From: Sphaerisporangium sp039871875
GTDB taxonomy: Bacteria > Actinomycetota > Actinomycetes > Streptosporangiales > Streptosporangiaceae
Length of the DNA: 64,000 nucleotides
Reading direction: 5' to 3'
NCBI RefSeq assembly: GCF_039871875.1
Contig: NZ_JBDPMD010000009.1
Span: forward strand, 62,001 to 126,000
Below, piece by piece: positions 16,699 through 27,015 of this stretch. The stretch's first letter is position 1. Every line of letters starts with the position of its first letter. The notes beneath the pieces are model-generated. The model was not told the origin of the DNA. It did no database searches and saw only the letters and a list, made by a program, of their open reading frames with translations. The translations under genes and the position numbers were made by a program.

Positions 16699-16861
16699 CC
16701 TGCTGTTCACCTGGGGGTGGGTCGATCTGTTACCTCGGCGAAAGCCCTGGTAAAGGACCCATCCCTGCGCTTGTGATATCTTTCACTAGCAAGGGCGACG
16801 AGACGGTCGCTCCGTAAGGAAGCAAACGCTCGCTTGACAACCTGTTCTTTTTGGAGCGCCG
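16699..16861 (+). promoter_or_regulatory. Leader/promoter region of the ATP synthase operon
   Basis: Spacer of 163 nt with A/T-rich patches (GTGATATCTTTCACTAG at about 16776-16792, and TTCTTTTTGGAG just before atpI). TATCTT near 16780 could be a -10, but a good -35 is not visible at the right distance. A small stem GCGAC-N6-GTCGC lies around 16797-16812. GGAG at 16853-16856 serves atpI. This is the only sizeable gap before the operon, so the main promoter is probably here. Confidence 0.5.
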
Positions 16862-17287
16862 ATGCAGGCTAACGACGTGCGCGCACTCAAGAGCGCGGCG
16901 ATACCAACCATCGCGGTCGGGCTGGTCGTGGTCGTGGCGGCGGCGCTCCTCGCGGGTGGCGCGGGCGCCCTCGGCGCGGCGATCGGCGTGGCACTGGTCG
17001 CCGTCTTCTTCACGGTGGGCCTGGCGGCCGTCACCTGGGCGGGCCGCGTGTCGCCGCAGATGATGATGCTGGCCGCGGTGCTCGGCTACCTGGTGAAGGT
17101 GATTTTCCTCATGCTCCTGCTGAGCGCCTTCAAGGACGCCACCGCGTTCTCGCCGCGCGCACTTGGCTGGAGCGTCGTGCTGTGCACCATCACATGGACC
17201 GCCGGCGAGATACGGGCGTTCCTGAAACTCAAGATGCTGTACGTCGACCCGGGCACCGAGGTCCCAGGTCAGGGCGGCCGGACATGA
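16862..17287 (+). CDS. atpI: ATP synthase protein I (AtpI-like membrane protein)
   Basis: 141 residues with four predicted membrane helices (about 13-33, 37-57, 64-88 and 100-120), the layout of the AtpI family, thought to help c-ring assembly or Mg2+ handling. It is the first gene of the operon, upstream of atpB, which supports the call. The sequence is poorly conserved in general, so the name rests on topology and position. GGAGCG precedes the ATG. Confidence 0.8.
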   Translation: MQANDVRALKSAAIPTIAVGLVVVVAAALLAGGAGALGAAIGVALVAVFFTVGLAAVTWAGRVSPQMMMLAAVLGYLVKVIFLMLLLSAFKDATAFSPRALGWSVVLCTITWTAGEIRAFLKLKMLYVDPGTEVPGQGGRT

Positions 17288-17362
17288 GGCGTAGGATTCC
17301 TCCGGGGCCGGGCGGGCCCGATATGACTAGTCCCATGCCCGCCTGCTATCGTCGTGCCCGCG

Positions 17363-17575
17363 ATGAGCGAGCAGCGCAAGCCCGAGGAAGACGGCCGCGA
17401 CTTCGCCAATGCCGCCTGGTCCATCCCGAGCTATCTGGTCGCCGGGATGCTGGCCTGGGGCGGCGTCGGCTGGTTGCTCGGCCGTTGGCTTGGCGTGGAG
17501 GCGTTCTTCCCGATAGGCGTCGTCCTCGGAGCCGTGCTCGCGGTGTACCTGGTCTACGTGAGGTACGGGCGCTGA
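17363..17575 (+). CDS. AtpZ/AtpI-type small membrane protein of F0F1-ATPase
   Basis: 70 residues with two membrane helices, a short charged N-terminus and the family-like core WSIPSYLVAGMLAWGGVGWL. Such proteins accompany F0 genes and may form a small ion-conducting partner of AtpI. ATG 17363 is preferred over GTG 17354. There is no Shine-Dalgarno, but TATCGT at 17347-17352, with ATGACT 18 nt upstream, could give a near-leaderless transcript. Read-through from atpI, 75 nt upstream, is equally likely. Confidence 0.8.
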   Translation: MSEQRKPEEDGRDFANAAWSIPSYLVAGMLAWGGVGWLLGRWLGVEAFFPIGVVLGAVLAVYLVYVRYGR

Positions 17576-17636
17576 GCGCACCGTCCACCACTTCTCGCAG
17601 TCTTCTGTTGATCCACCACCTTGGAGGGAACGCCGC

Positions 17637-18422
17637 GTGAGCGCGCTGACGGTCCTCGCCGACGAGTTCGAGGCCCCGGGGCCCTCGATCTTCAATTTCC
17701 CCCCGCTCTGGGAAGGTGCCCCGGGGTGGGCGACGAAGCCTGTGCTGTTCGCCCTGGTGGGCGCGCTGCTCATCTGCGTTCTCGCCTGGAGCGCCTTCGC
17801 CAGCCCCAAGCTCGTGCCGCGCGGCATGCAGAACATCGGTGAGATCGGCTACCTGTTCGTGAGGGACGAGGTCGCGCGCCCGTTCCTCGGCAAGGACGCC
17901 GAGAAGTGGATGCCGCTGCTCGTCCCGTTGTTCTTCCTGGTCTTCTGCTGGAACCTCATGGGCGTCGTCCCGGGCATCCAGCTCCCCATCGCGTCCCACA
18001 TCGCGTTCCCCGCGGTGCTCGCCCTGGTCATCTACATCATCAAGCTCTACCTCGGCTTCAAGCACCAGGGCTTCACCGGGTACTTCAAGAGCCTCGTGCC
18101 CCCCGGGCTGCCCAAGCCCGTCTACGCGCTGCTGATCCCGATCGAGCTGCTGCAGAACTTCGTGACCGCGCCGTTCACCCACGCGGTGCGACTGTTCGCG
18201 AACATGTTCGCCGGCCACATGATCCTGGCGTTCTTCAGCGCGGTGGGCTTCTGGTTCCTGTTCGAGGCGTTCACGCCGCTCGGCGCGCCGGTGGGTGTGC
18301 TCGGCGTGCTCATGGCGACGCTGATGACCGGCTTCGAGATGTTCATCCAGTACCTGCAGGCGTTCCTGTTCACGCTGCTGGCCGCCATGTACATCGGCGC
18401 GTCGCTGCACCCGGACCACTGA
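17637..18422 (+). CDS. atpB: F0 sector subunit a
   Basis: Membrane subunit that forms the two proton half-channels against the c-ring. 261 residues from GTG 17637, with GGAGGGA upstream at 17622-17628. The essential arginine is Arg185 in AVRLFANMFAGH. C-terminal helices carry the family glutamate/glutamine region FEMFIQYLQAFLF. It is followed by atpE, as in all bacterial atp operons. Confidence 0.97.
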   Translation: MSALTVLADEFEAPGPSIFNFPPLWEGAPGWATKPVLFALVGALLICVLAWSAFASPKLVPRGMQNIGEIGYLFVRDEVARPFLGKDAEKWMPLLVPLFFLVFCWNLMGVVPGIQLPIASHIAFPAVLALVIYIIKLYLGFKHQGFTGYFKSLVPPGLPKPVYALLIPIELLQNFVTAPFTHAVRLFANMFAGHMILAFFSAVGFWFLFEAFTPLGAPVGVLGVLMATLMTGFEMFIQYLQAFLFTLLAAMYIGASLHPDH

Positions 18423-18488
18423 GTCCCCGAACCCCGAATAGCCAAGACCGGTGCACCGGCACCGGCCAAAAGTAAAGGAATCACAGCA

Positions 18489-18719
18489 ATGAGCGTTCTC
18501 GCTGAGGTCTCCGGCAACGTCACCGCCATCGGTTACGGTCTCGCCGCCATCGGCCCCGGCATCGGCGTGGGCATCATCTTCGGCCAGGGCGTGCAGGCCA
18601 TCGCCCGCCAGCCGGAGGCGTACGGCCTGATCCGCCAGAACATGCTCCTCGGCTTCGTCCTCACCGAGGCGCTGGCCCTGATCGGTCTGGTCGCGCCGTT
18701 CATCTTCTCGGGCATCTGA
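18489..18719 (+). CDS. atpE: F0 sector subunit c
   Basis: 76-residue hairpin of two helices that oligomerises into the rotor ring. The proton-binding carboxylate is Glu60 in GFVLTEALALIG, and the helix-packing glycine motif GPGIGVGIIFGQ is intact. The polar loop reads ARQPEAYG. In mycobacteria this glutamate region is the bedaquiline site, and the surrounding residues look similar here. AAAGGAA precedes the ATG. Confidence 0.97.
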   Translation: MSVLAEVSGNVTAIGYGLAAIGPGIGVGIIFGQGVQAIARQPEAYGLIRQNMLLGFVLTEALALIGLVAPFIFSGI

Positions 18720-18754
18720 GGGGCGCGCCCATCCTCTGACGGAAGGCTGCATCC

Positions 18755-19312
18755 ATGACATCAATGACGCTGGCAACCGGAATACTGGCGGCTGAGGAGA
18801 ACAACCCCCTCATCCCCCACACGTACGAATTGGTCGTCGGCAGCTTCGCGTTCCTCCTGGTGCTGGTCGTCGTCGGCAGGATCCTCGTCCCCCGCATCCA
18901 GAAGACCCTCGCGGAGCGGACCGAGGCCATCGAAGGCGGCATCAAGAAGGCCGAGGACGCTCAGGCCGAGGCACGCGCCACGCTGGAGGAGTACCGCGCC
19001 AAGCTGGCCGAGGCCCGGCACGAGGCCGCGCGCATGCGCGAGGAGGCCCGTGAGCAGGCCGCGCAGATCAAGACCGAGCTGCGGGAGGAGGCCCAGGCCG
19101 AGGCCCGCCGTCTGATCGAGGCGGCGCACGCCCAGATCGAGGCCGACCGCCTGCAGGCGTTCACCCAGCTCCGTACCGAGCTCGGCCGTCTGTCGACCGA
19201 GCTGGCCGCGCGCATCGTGGGCGAGTCCCTCGAGGACCAGGCCCGCCAGTCGCGCGTCGTGGACCGGTTCCTTGAGGAGCTCGAGTCCACGGGCCAGGCG
19301 GCGGTGCGCTGA
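18755..19312 (+). CDS. atpF: F0 sector subunit b
   Basis: 185-residue peripheral stalk subunit. One N-terminal membrane helix (about residues 26-46) is followed by a long, highly charged coiled coil rich in Glu, Ala and Arg. The stop codon overlaps the atpH start (TGATG), which suggests translational coupling of the two stalk subunits. GGAAGG lies before the ATG. Confidence 0.95.
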   Translation: MTSMTLATGILAAEENNPLIPHTYELVVGSFAFLLVLVVVGRILVPRIQKTLAERTEAIEGGIKKAEDAQAEARATLEEYRAKLAEARHEAARMREEAREQAAQIKTELREEAQAEARRLIEAAHAQIEADRLQAFTQLRTELGRLSTELAARIVGESLEDQARQSRVVDRFLEELESTGQAAVR

Positions 19313-20121
19313 TGAGGGGCTTGAGCCGTACGTCGTTCGCCGCCGTGGAGGAGCGCTTCAACGCGGTGGCGGCGGCGGCCGACCTCGGCCGGCTGGCCGA
19401 GGATCTTCACGCGGTCGCGGTCCTGCTGGACGGCGAGCACGCGCTGCGCCGCAACCTGTCGGACCCGGCGCGTCCCGCCGGGCAGAAGGCCGGGGTCACC
19501 CGTTCCCTGCTGGGCGGCAAGGTCAGTGACGCCGCCCTGGAGGTCGTGGCGGCCGCGGTGTCGGAGCGCTGGTCCCGTTCGGGTGACCTCTCCGACGCGC
19601 TGGAGCGGCTGAGCGTGGTCGCCGCGGCGGCCGACGCCGAGTCGCGCGAGATGCTGGACGACGTCGAGGACGAACTGTTCCGGTTCGGCCGCATCGTCGA
19701 GGCCAACCCGCGGCTGCGCATGGTGCTCGCCGACGTCGCGGTGCCGGCCGACGCGAAGTCGGGGCTGCTCGCCGGGCTGCTGGAGGGCAAGGTCACCCCC
19801 GTGACGCTGGGCATGGTGACCCGGCTCGTGGGGTCCACGCGTGGACGTAGTTTGGAAGCGAGCCTGGAGGAGTACATCAGGCTCGTCGCCGAGCAGCGGC
19901 AGCAGCTCGTCGCCGTCGTCCGCAGCGCCGTGCCGCTGACCGACGCCCAGAAGCGGCGCCTGGCCGACTGGCTGCGCAGCACTTATGGGCGCGACGTCCA
20001 CCTGAACACCGAGGTGGACCCGCGGGTGATCGGTGGATTCTCGGTCCGTCTGGGAGACGAGATGATCGACACCACGATCGCAGGACGTATCGAAGAAGTC
20101 CGCCGCCGATTGGCCGGCTGA
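19312..20121 (+). CDS. atpH: F1 sector subunit delta
   Basis: Connects the b stalk to the top of F1. 269 residues, longer than the about 180 of E. coli delta, with an N-terminal extension of about 90 residues. This is a known actinobacterial trend: mycobacteria fuse b and delta entirely, but here a separate atpF precedes. The conserved C-terminal half contains VDPRVIGGFSVRLGDEMIDTT, the delta family signature. It overlaps atpF by 1 nt. Confidence 0.95.
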   Translation: MRGLSRTSFAAVEERFNAVAAAADLGRLAEDLHAVAVLLDGEHALRRNLSDPARPAGQKAGVTRSLLGGKVSDAALEVVAAAVSERWSRSGDLSDALERLSVVAAAADAESREMLDDVEDELFRFGRIVEANPRLRMVLADVAVPADAKSGLLAGLLEGKVTPVTLGMVTRLVGSTRGRSLEASLEEYIRLVAEQRQQLVAVVRSAVPLTDAQKRRLADWLRSTYGRDVHLNTEVDPRVIGGFSVRLGDEMIDTTIAGRIEEVRRRLAG

Positions 20122-20160
20122 GGAGTCGTGGCGGCCGATGATTAGGGAGACTGAAGAGAG

Positions 20161-21813
<1,653 letters not shown>

Positions 21814-21816
21814 CGC

Positions 21817-22719
21817 ATGGGTGCCCAGCTAAGAGTGCTGCGGCGGCGTATCCGAGGGGTCAAGTCAACGGCGAAGATCACCCGGGCGCAGGAGCTCATC
21901 GCGTCGTCGCGCATCATCAAGGCGCAGCAGCGCATGGAGGCGGCCGTGCCGTACGAGCGCGAGATCACTCGCGCGGTGTCGGCCGTCCTGAGCAACTCGT
22001 CGGACATCGATCACCCGCTGACCGTCGCCAAGGAACGCCCGGCGAGCGCCGGCGTGCTCATCGTGACCAGCGACCGCGGCTTCGCCGGTGGCTTCAACGC
22101 CAACGTGCTGCGCGAGGCCGAGGCGCTGGCCGGTCACCTGCGTGAGCGCGGCATGGAGATCCGGCCGTACGTCGTGGGACGCAAGGGCATCACCTGGCAC
22201 CGGTTCCGCAACCGGGAGATGGCCGGCGAGTACGCGGGGTTCTCCGACAACCCGCTGTACCGGCACGCCAAGGAGATCGGCGAGGCCCTGATCTCCTCGT
22301 TCTCCGAGGACAACGGCATCGACGAGATCCACGTCGTGTACACCGAGTTCAGGTCCATGCTGACGCAGCAGGTGCAGGTCAAGCGCATCCTGCCGCTGGA
22401 GGTCGAGGAGACCACGGAGCAGCCGCCGGAGGGGCCGCTGCCGTACTACGAGTTCGAGCCGACGGCGGGCGAGGTGCTGAACCAGCTCCTGCCCCGCTAC
22501 ATCGAGTCGCGCATCTTCAACGCGCTCCTGCAGTCGGCCGCCTCGGAGCACGCCTCCCGGCGCCGGGCGATGAAGTCGGCGACCGACAACGCCAACGAGC
22601 TCATCCGGGCCTTCACCCAGCAGATGAACCAGGCACGCCAGGCCGAGATCACCCAGGAAATCAGCGAGATCGTCGGCGGCGCCAACGCGCTGGCCGACGC
22701 CGCCGCGGGGAAAGAGTGA
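21817..22719 (+). CDS. atpG: F1 sector subunit gamma
   Basis: Central rotor shaft of F1, 300 residues, starting 3 nt after the atpA stop. The N-terminal coiled-coil strand begins LRVLRRRIRGVKSTAKITRA, and the C-terminal gamma signature reads ASEHASRRRAMKSATDNANE. No insertion or deletion stands out. Confidence 0.97.
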   Translation: MGAQLRVLRRRIRGVKSTAKITRAQELIASSRIIKAQQRMEAAVPYEREITRAVSAVLSNSSDIDHPLTVAKERPASAGVLIVTSDRGFAGGFNANVLREAEALAGHLRERGMEIRPYVVGRKGITWHRFRNREMAGEYAGFSDNPLYRHAKEIGEALISSFSEDNGIDEIHVVYTEFRSMLTQQVQVKRILPLEVEETTEQPPEGPLPYYEFEPTAGEVLNQLLPRYIESRIFNALLQSAASEHASRRRAMKSATDNANELIRAFTQQMNQARQAEITQEISEIVGGANALADAAAGKE

Positions 22720-22728
22720 GAAACCACA

Positions 22729-24156
22729 ATGACAGCTGAGACCGTCGCGACCGGCGTGGGTCGCGTGGCGCGCGTCACGGGCCCCGTCGTCGACGTGGAG
22801 TTCCCCGTCGAGGCGATGCCGGAAATCTACAACGCCCTCACCGTCGAGACCGACCTCGGCGGCGAGAAGAAGGTGCTAACCCTGGAGGTCGCCCAGCACC
22901 TGGGCGACAACCTGGTGCGCGCCATCTCCATGCAGCCCACCGACGGCGTGGTCCGGGGTGTGGCGGTCACCGACACCGGCGGCCCCATCTCCGTCCCCGT
23001 CGGCGACGTCGTCAAGGGCCACGTCTGGAACGCCCTCGGCCAGCCGCTGGACATCGACGCCGCGTCGCTGCAGGTGAACGAGCGGTGGGGCATCCACCGC
23101 CCGTCCCCGGCGTTCGACCAGCTCGAGTCGCGCACCGAGATGCTGCCCACCGGCATCAAGGTCATCGACCTGCTCACCCCGTACGTCAAGGGCGGCAAGA
23201 TCGGCCTGTTCGGCGGCGCGGGCGTGGGCAAGACCGTCCTCATCCAGGAGATGATCCGCCGGGTCGCGCTGAAGTTCTCCGGTACGTCGGTGTTCGCCGG
23301 CGTCGGGGAGCGCACCCGTGAGGGCAACGACCTGTGGCTGGAGATGGACGAGGCGGACGTCCTCAAGGACACCGCCCTGGTGTTCGGCCAGATGGACGAG
23401 CCCCCGGGCACCCGTCTGCGCGTCGCGCTGTCCGCGCTGACCATGGCGGAGTACTTCCGCGACGTGCAGAAGCAGGACGTGCTGCTGTTCATCGACAACA
23501 TCTTCCGGTTCACCCAGGCCGGTTCCGAGGTGTCCACCCTGCTCGGCCGCATGCCGTCCGCGGTGGGCTACCAGCCGACCCTGGCGGACGAGATGGGCGT
23601 GCTGCAGGAGCGCATCACCTCCACCCGCGGCCACTCGATCACCTCGATGCAGGCGATCTACGTGCCCGCGGACGACATCACCGACCCGGCCCCGCACAAC
23701 GCGTTCGCGCACCTCGACGCGCAGACCGTTCTGTCCCGGCCGATCTCGGAGAAGGGCATCTACCCCGCGGTGGACCCGCTGGACTCCACCTCCCGCATCC
23801 TCGACCCGCAGATCGTGGGCGAGGAGCACTACCGGGTGGCCCAGGAGACCAAGCGGATCCTGCAGAAGTACAAGGAACTGCAGGACATCATCGCGATCCT
23901 CGGTATCGACGAGCTCTCGGAAGAGGACAAGGTCACGGTCCAGCGGGCCCGCCGGATCGAGCGTTTCCTCTCCCACCCGATGTACGCCGCCGAGGCGTTC
24001 ACCGGCCAGCCCGGCGAGTTCGTGCCGGTGGAAGAGACCATCCACTCCTTCAAGGGACTGTGCGAGGGCGAGTACGACCACCTGCCCGAGCAGGCGTTCT
24101 TCATGGTCGGCGGCATCGACCAGGCCATCGCCAAAGCGAAGGAACTGGCTCGCTGA
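22729..24156 (+). CDS. atpD: F1 sector subunit beta
   Basis: Catalytic subunit, 475 residues. P-loop GGAGVGKT is at 162-169, the catalytic glutamate follows in GVGERTREGND, Walker B is LLFIDNIFRF, and the DELSEED-region equivalent is DELSEEDK. All active-site residues expected of a functional enzyme are present. It ends 52 nt before atpC, and that gap holds a strong hairpin. Confidence 0.98.
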   Translation: MTAETVATGVGRVARVTGPVVDVEFPVEAMPEIYNALTVETDLGGEKKVLTLEVAQHLGDNLVRAISMQPTDGVVRGVAVTDTGGPISVPVGDVVKGHVWNALGQPLDIDAASLQVNERWGIHRPSPAFDQLESRTEMLPTGIKVIDLLTPYVKGGKIGLFGGAGVGKTVLIQEMIRRVALKFSGTSVFAGVGERTREGNDLWLEMDEADVLKDTALVFGQMDEPPGTRLRVALSALTMAEYFRDVQKQDVLLFIDNIFRFTQAGSEVSTLLGRMPSAVGYQPTLADEMGVLQERITSTRGHSITSMQAIYVPADDITDPAPHNAFAHLDAQTVLSRPISEKGIYPAVDPLDSTSRILDPQIVGEEHYRVAQETKRILQKYKELQDIIAILGIDELSEEDKVTVQRARRIERFLSHPMYAAEAFTGQPGEFVPVEETIHSFKGLCEGEYDHLPEQAFFMVGGIDQAIAKAKELAR

Positions 24157-24162
24157 CGACGG

Positions 24163-24193
24163 GACGCCGGCACGGCCCTGCCGTGCCGGCGTC
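24163..24193 (+). promoter_or_regulatory. Perfect 13-bp stem-loop between atpD and atpC
   Basis: GACGCCGGCACGG (24163-24175), loop CCCTG, CCGTGCCGGCGTC (24181-24193). It begins 7 nt after the atpD stop and ends just before the atpC ribosome site GAGGAAGG. With no U tract it is unlikely to be a full terminator. It could stabilise upstream mRNA or reduce epsilon synthesis, matching the 3:1 beta-to-epsilon stoichiometry. Confidence 0.7.
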
Positions 24194-24208
24194 CGAGGAA
24201 GGTATGTG

Positions 24209-24610
24209 ATGGCAAAGCTGCGCATCGGCGTCGTCTCGCCGGAACGGGAGATCTGGGCCGGCGAGGCGGACATGGTGATTGCCAAGACCGTGGACGGAGA
24301 GATCGGTATTATGCCGAATCACGCTCCGGTTCTCGGCGTCCTCGTGGACGGCGGAGTGCTGCGCGTCAAGCGCGGCGAAGAGGGCGACATCGTCGCGGCG
24401 GTCCACGGCGGGTTCATCTCGGTGGCCAACAACGACGTGTCGGTGCTGGCGGAGACGGCCGAGCTCGGCAGCGAGGTCGACGTCGCCGCCGCCCGGGACG
24501 CCCTGCAGCGGGCACTCGCCTCGGTGGAGGCCGACGGCGAGGACACCGAAGCCCAGGTCGAGGCCAAGCGGGCGAGGGCCCGGCTGCGCGCGGCCGGGGA
24601 AGAGGTCTGA
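24209..24610 (+). CDS. atpC: F1 sector subunit epsilon
   Basis: 133-residue rotor-associated inhibitory subunit. The N-terminal beta-sandwich (about 1-85) begins MAKLRIGVVSPEREIWAGEA and includes the family stretch GEIGIMPNHAPVLGVLV. A helical C-terminal part follows. ATG 24209 is preferred over the in-frame GTG 24206 because GAGGAAGG is then 6 nt away. Confidence 0.96.
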   Translation: MAKLRIGVVSPEREIWAGEADMVIAKTVDGEIGIMPNHAPVLGVLVDGGVLRVKRGEEGDIVAAVHGGFISVANNDVSVLAETAELGSEVDVAAARDALQRALASVEADGEDTEAQVEAKRARARLRAAGEEV

Positions 24611-24640
24611 CGAAACACCGATGTGAAGGTGGGGACGGCG

Positions 24641-25027
24641 ATGGCGGCGCTGGACATCATCGTGAGCGTTGCGGCGATCGCCGTCCTGCTCGTCCTACGG
24701 GGCGTGATGCTCGCCCGTTCCCGGGGCACGGTGCTCTGTAGCATCCGCATAGGGAACCGGGCCTGGAGGAGCGGGGTAGCCCGTTACGCCGGGGGAGAGC
24801 TGCACTGGATCCCCTTCTTCGGACTACGGCTGAGGCCGCGCCACGCGATCGCGAGGCGCGGCCTCACTGTTTCCACCCGGCGTCCGCTCAGCGGCGAGGA
24901 GGGCCCGGCAGGGTACTGGACGGTCGACTGCGGCGGGGTGTCGCTGGCGATGAGCGAGGACGCCCTGACCGGTTTCCTCGCCTGGGTGGAGTCCGCGCCG
25001 CCGAGCGCCTACCTGGACGCCGCCTGA
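24641..25027 (+). CDS. DUF2550 membrane protein
   Basis: 128 residues from ATG 24641, with GAAGGTGGGG upstream; an in-frame GTG at 24623 would add six residues. One N-terminal membrane helix (about 4-24) is followed by a small soluble domain containing GELHWIPFFGLRLRPRHAI and GYWTVDCGG, typical of actinobacterial DUF2550. It conserves its place at the end of the atp operon in many actinobacteria. Function unknown. Confidence 0.9.
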   Translation: MAALDIIVSVAAIAVLLVLRGVMLARSRGTVLCSIRIGNRAWRSGVARYAGGELHWIPFFGLRLRPRHAIARRGLTVSTRRPLSGEEGPAGYWTVDCGGVSLAMSEDALTGFLAWVESAPPSAYLDAA

Positions 25028-25130
25028 CCGCCTCTCCGCCGCCCCCTGGGCCCCACGGGCCCCACTGGCCCCTGTGAGGCCCTGAGCGGCGCCGTGCGCC
25101 GTGCGGGCGCCGAAGGTAGGGCAACGGACG

Positions 25131-25721
25131 TCAACGGGTGCCGCCGGGCTTCCAGAGCACCTCCTGGCCCGCCGCCGCGACCCGGCACAAGATGAACAGC
25201 AGATCGCTCAGCCGGTTGAGATAACGCGCGGCGAGCGGGTTCACGTCGTCGTAGGCCTCCAGGGCCGCCCATGTGGTGCGCTCGGCACGCCGCACGACGG
25301 TGCGGGCGACGTGCAGCAGCGCGGTGCCGGGGGCGCCGCCCGGCAGGATGAAGCTCCGCAGCGGCGTCAGGTCGGCGTTGAATCTGTCGCACTGCCGTTC
25401 CAGGCGGTCGATGTACTCCTGCTCCACCCGCAGCGGCGGGTACGGCGGATCCTCCCGCACCGGCATGCAGAGGTCGGCGCCGAGGTCGAACAGCTCGTTC
25501 TGCACCAGGGTCAGCGCCTCGGCCACCTCGGGCGCGAGGTCGCCGAGGGCCATGGCCGCGCCGATCGCGGCGTTGGCCTCCTCCACGTCGGCGTACGCGG
25601 CGAGCCTCGGGTCGGTCTTGCGGGTGCGGCTCATGTCGCCGAGCGCGGTGCCGCCGTCGTCGCCGGCCCGCGTGTAGATGGTGGACAACACGACCGGCTT
25701 GTCGTTGTCAGCTCGCGTCAT
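25131..25721 (-). CDS. Cob(I)alamin adenosyltransferase, PduO type
   Basis: Transfers the adenosyl group of ATP to cob(I)alamin, making adenosylcobalamin for enzymes such as methylmalonyl-CoA mutase. 196 residues from the ATG at 25721 (MTRADNDKPVVL). The ATP-binding N-terminal motif TRAGDDGGTALGD, the core RVVRRAERTTWA and the C-terminal NRLSDLLFILCR are characteristic. It runs opposite to the atp operon. The methylmalonyl-CoA epimerase gene at 46892 belongs to the same cofactor-dependent pathway. Confidence 0.95.
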   Translation of the reverse strand: MTRADNDKPVVLSTIYTRAGDDGGTALGDMSRTRKTDPRLAAYADVEEANAAIGAAMALGDLAPEVAEALTLVQNELFDLGADLCMPVREDPPYPPLRVEQEYIDRLERQCDRFNADLTPLRSFILPGGAPGTALLHVARTVVRRAERTTWAALEAYDDVNPLAARYLNRLSDLLFILCRVAAAGQEVLWKPGGTR

Positions 25722-25880
25722 GCGGCCAGCGTAACGAGCGGACCACCCCGATGGGCCAGGGCGAGAGGAGGTGCGCGGCCCCCTGTGAGACGGGTGACCA
25801 GGAAAAGGGTGGGTAGACCGCGGGAAGGTGGGCAGGGGTGCTTCTGCGGTCCGTCGGCCGCACGACGCTAGGAGGGCGCA

Positions 25881-26198
25881 ATGCGCAGCCGGAGAATTCC
25901 GGGACGGCAGGTGGTCAACGTCGGATCCCGCCTGGACGGCGGCACGGTCGCGGGGCTGCGGCCGCGTCTGCACGAGGCGGTGGACCGCGGCGAGGGCGAC
26001 CTGGTCGTGGACCTGTCCGGCCTGGAGATGATCGACGCGGCCGGTCTCGGGGTCCTCGTGGGCACCCACCGCCGCGCCCTGCGCGCCGAACGCCGCCTGG
26101 TGCTGCGCGGCGTGCCGCCCCGCGTCATGCGGGTGCTGGCGATCACCAGACTGCACCGCGTGATCGCGGTGGAGATGCCCGAGGCCGCGGTGGCCTAG
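25881..26198 (+). CDS. STAS-domain protein lacking the phosphorylatable serine
   Basis: 105-residue single STAS domain of the anti-anti-sigma (SpoIIAA/RsbV) type, with AGGAGG before the ATG. In classical members the phospho-switch lies in an Asp-Ser-Ser/Thr-Gly-Leu-Gly loop. Here it reads IDAAGLGVLVG (Asp52-Ala53-Ala54), so neither serine position is present. If it binds an anti-sigma factor, it cannot be switched off by phosphorylation there. No kinase or sigma gene is adjacent. Confidence 0.88.
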   Translation: MRSRRIPGRQVVNVGSRLDGGTVAGLRPRLHEAVDRGEGDLVVDLSGLEMIDAAGLGVLVGTHRRALRAERRLVLRGVPPRVMRVLAITRLHRVIAVEMPEAAVA

Positions 26199-26261
26199 CC
26201 TGGCAGGCGGAGACGTCGGCGGCGGGGGTCACGGACGCCGAGAAGGTACGGGTCTCAGGGA

Positions 26262-26317
26262 GACGGCTCGGGAAGCCGGAAGGCGGGGAGCCCGGAGGGG
26301 AGGGCTCGGGAGCCGTC
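26262..26317. terminator. Possible shared terminator between convergent STAS and TetR genes
   Basis: GACGGCTC (26262-26269) and GAGCCGTC (26310-26317) are perfect complements separated by a GC-rich loop of about 40 nt with further small stems. It lies between two converging genes and has no T tract. The structure is weakly supported. Confidence 0.35.
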
Positions 26318-26324
26318 GGTCGCC

Positions 26325-26933
26325 TCAGTTGCCGAACGAGCGCCGGAAGATGTGCACGGCGGTCTCGATGAGATGCTCCAGCGGGGGTTGCCGTTCGGCG
26401 AGCACCCACTCGATCAGCAGTTCCTGGATGGCCCCGACCATGCCGAGGGCCAGCAGATGTTTGCGGCCCGGCAGGCCCACAGGCTCTTCGCCGAGGGCGT
26501 CCTCGATGAGATCGGTGAACCCGGTGACCGCGCGCTGCCGGTGCACGGAGAGGATCTCCCCGGCCCGGCGCACCTCCAGGTGCATGATGCGGGCGCGCCG
26601 CACGTCCCGGGTGACGAAAGTGATGTACTCCTGGATCCCCGCTTCGATACGGCTGTCCGGATCCGGCGGCGCCTCACCGATCGCCTTGGAGACGGCGAGC
26701 ATCGTCTCCTCCACGCAGTGGTCGTAAACCGCCCGCATGAGATCTTCTCGTCCGGAGAAACATTCATAGAAGGCGCGGTTGGAGATGCGGGCCGCGGCGC
26801 ACAATCGTTCGATCGTGGTCGTCGTGAATCCCGCGGCGGCGAACAACGTGTATGCCGCGTTCAACAACCGCTGCCTGCGGTCGGCTAATCGTTGCTCCGC
26901 GGTCATTCCGCGGTAGTCGCGTCCGGTCGCCAC
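26325..26933 (-). CDS. TetR-family regulator
   Basis: 202 residues. The N-terminal HTH (about residues 18-65) has the recognition-helix region RISNRAFYECFSGREDLM, and the rest is a helical ligand-binding domain. It lies 82 nt downstream of the aldehyde dehydrogenase gene in the same direction and may be co-transcribed with it. Its effector and targets are unknown. An AT-rich patch at 26970-27010 could hold a separate promoter. Confidence 0.92.
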   Translation of the reverse strand: MATGRDYRGMTAEQRLADRRQRLLNAAYTLFAAAGFTTTTIERLCAAARISNRAFYECFSGREDLMRAVYDHCVEETMLAVSKAIGEAPPDPDSRIEAGIQEYITFVTRDVRRARIMHLEVRRAGEILSVHRQRAVTGFTDLIEDALGEEPVGLPGRKHLLALGMVGAIQELLIEWVLAERQPPLEHLIETAVHIFRRSFGN

Positions 26934-27015
26934 TTGTCCACCTCGCGTCCTTGCTGGCCCCGTAGGAACCCATCATTATGGACGCAAGATCGTTTCAGTG
27001 GAAGTATCGCGACAT

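Noticed and set aside
16834..16839. TTGACA as the -35 of the atp operon
   Set aside because: A -10 at the correct distance would fall inside the start of atpI; only the hexamer matches.
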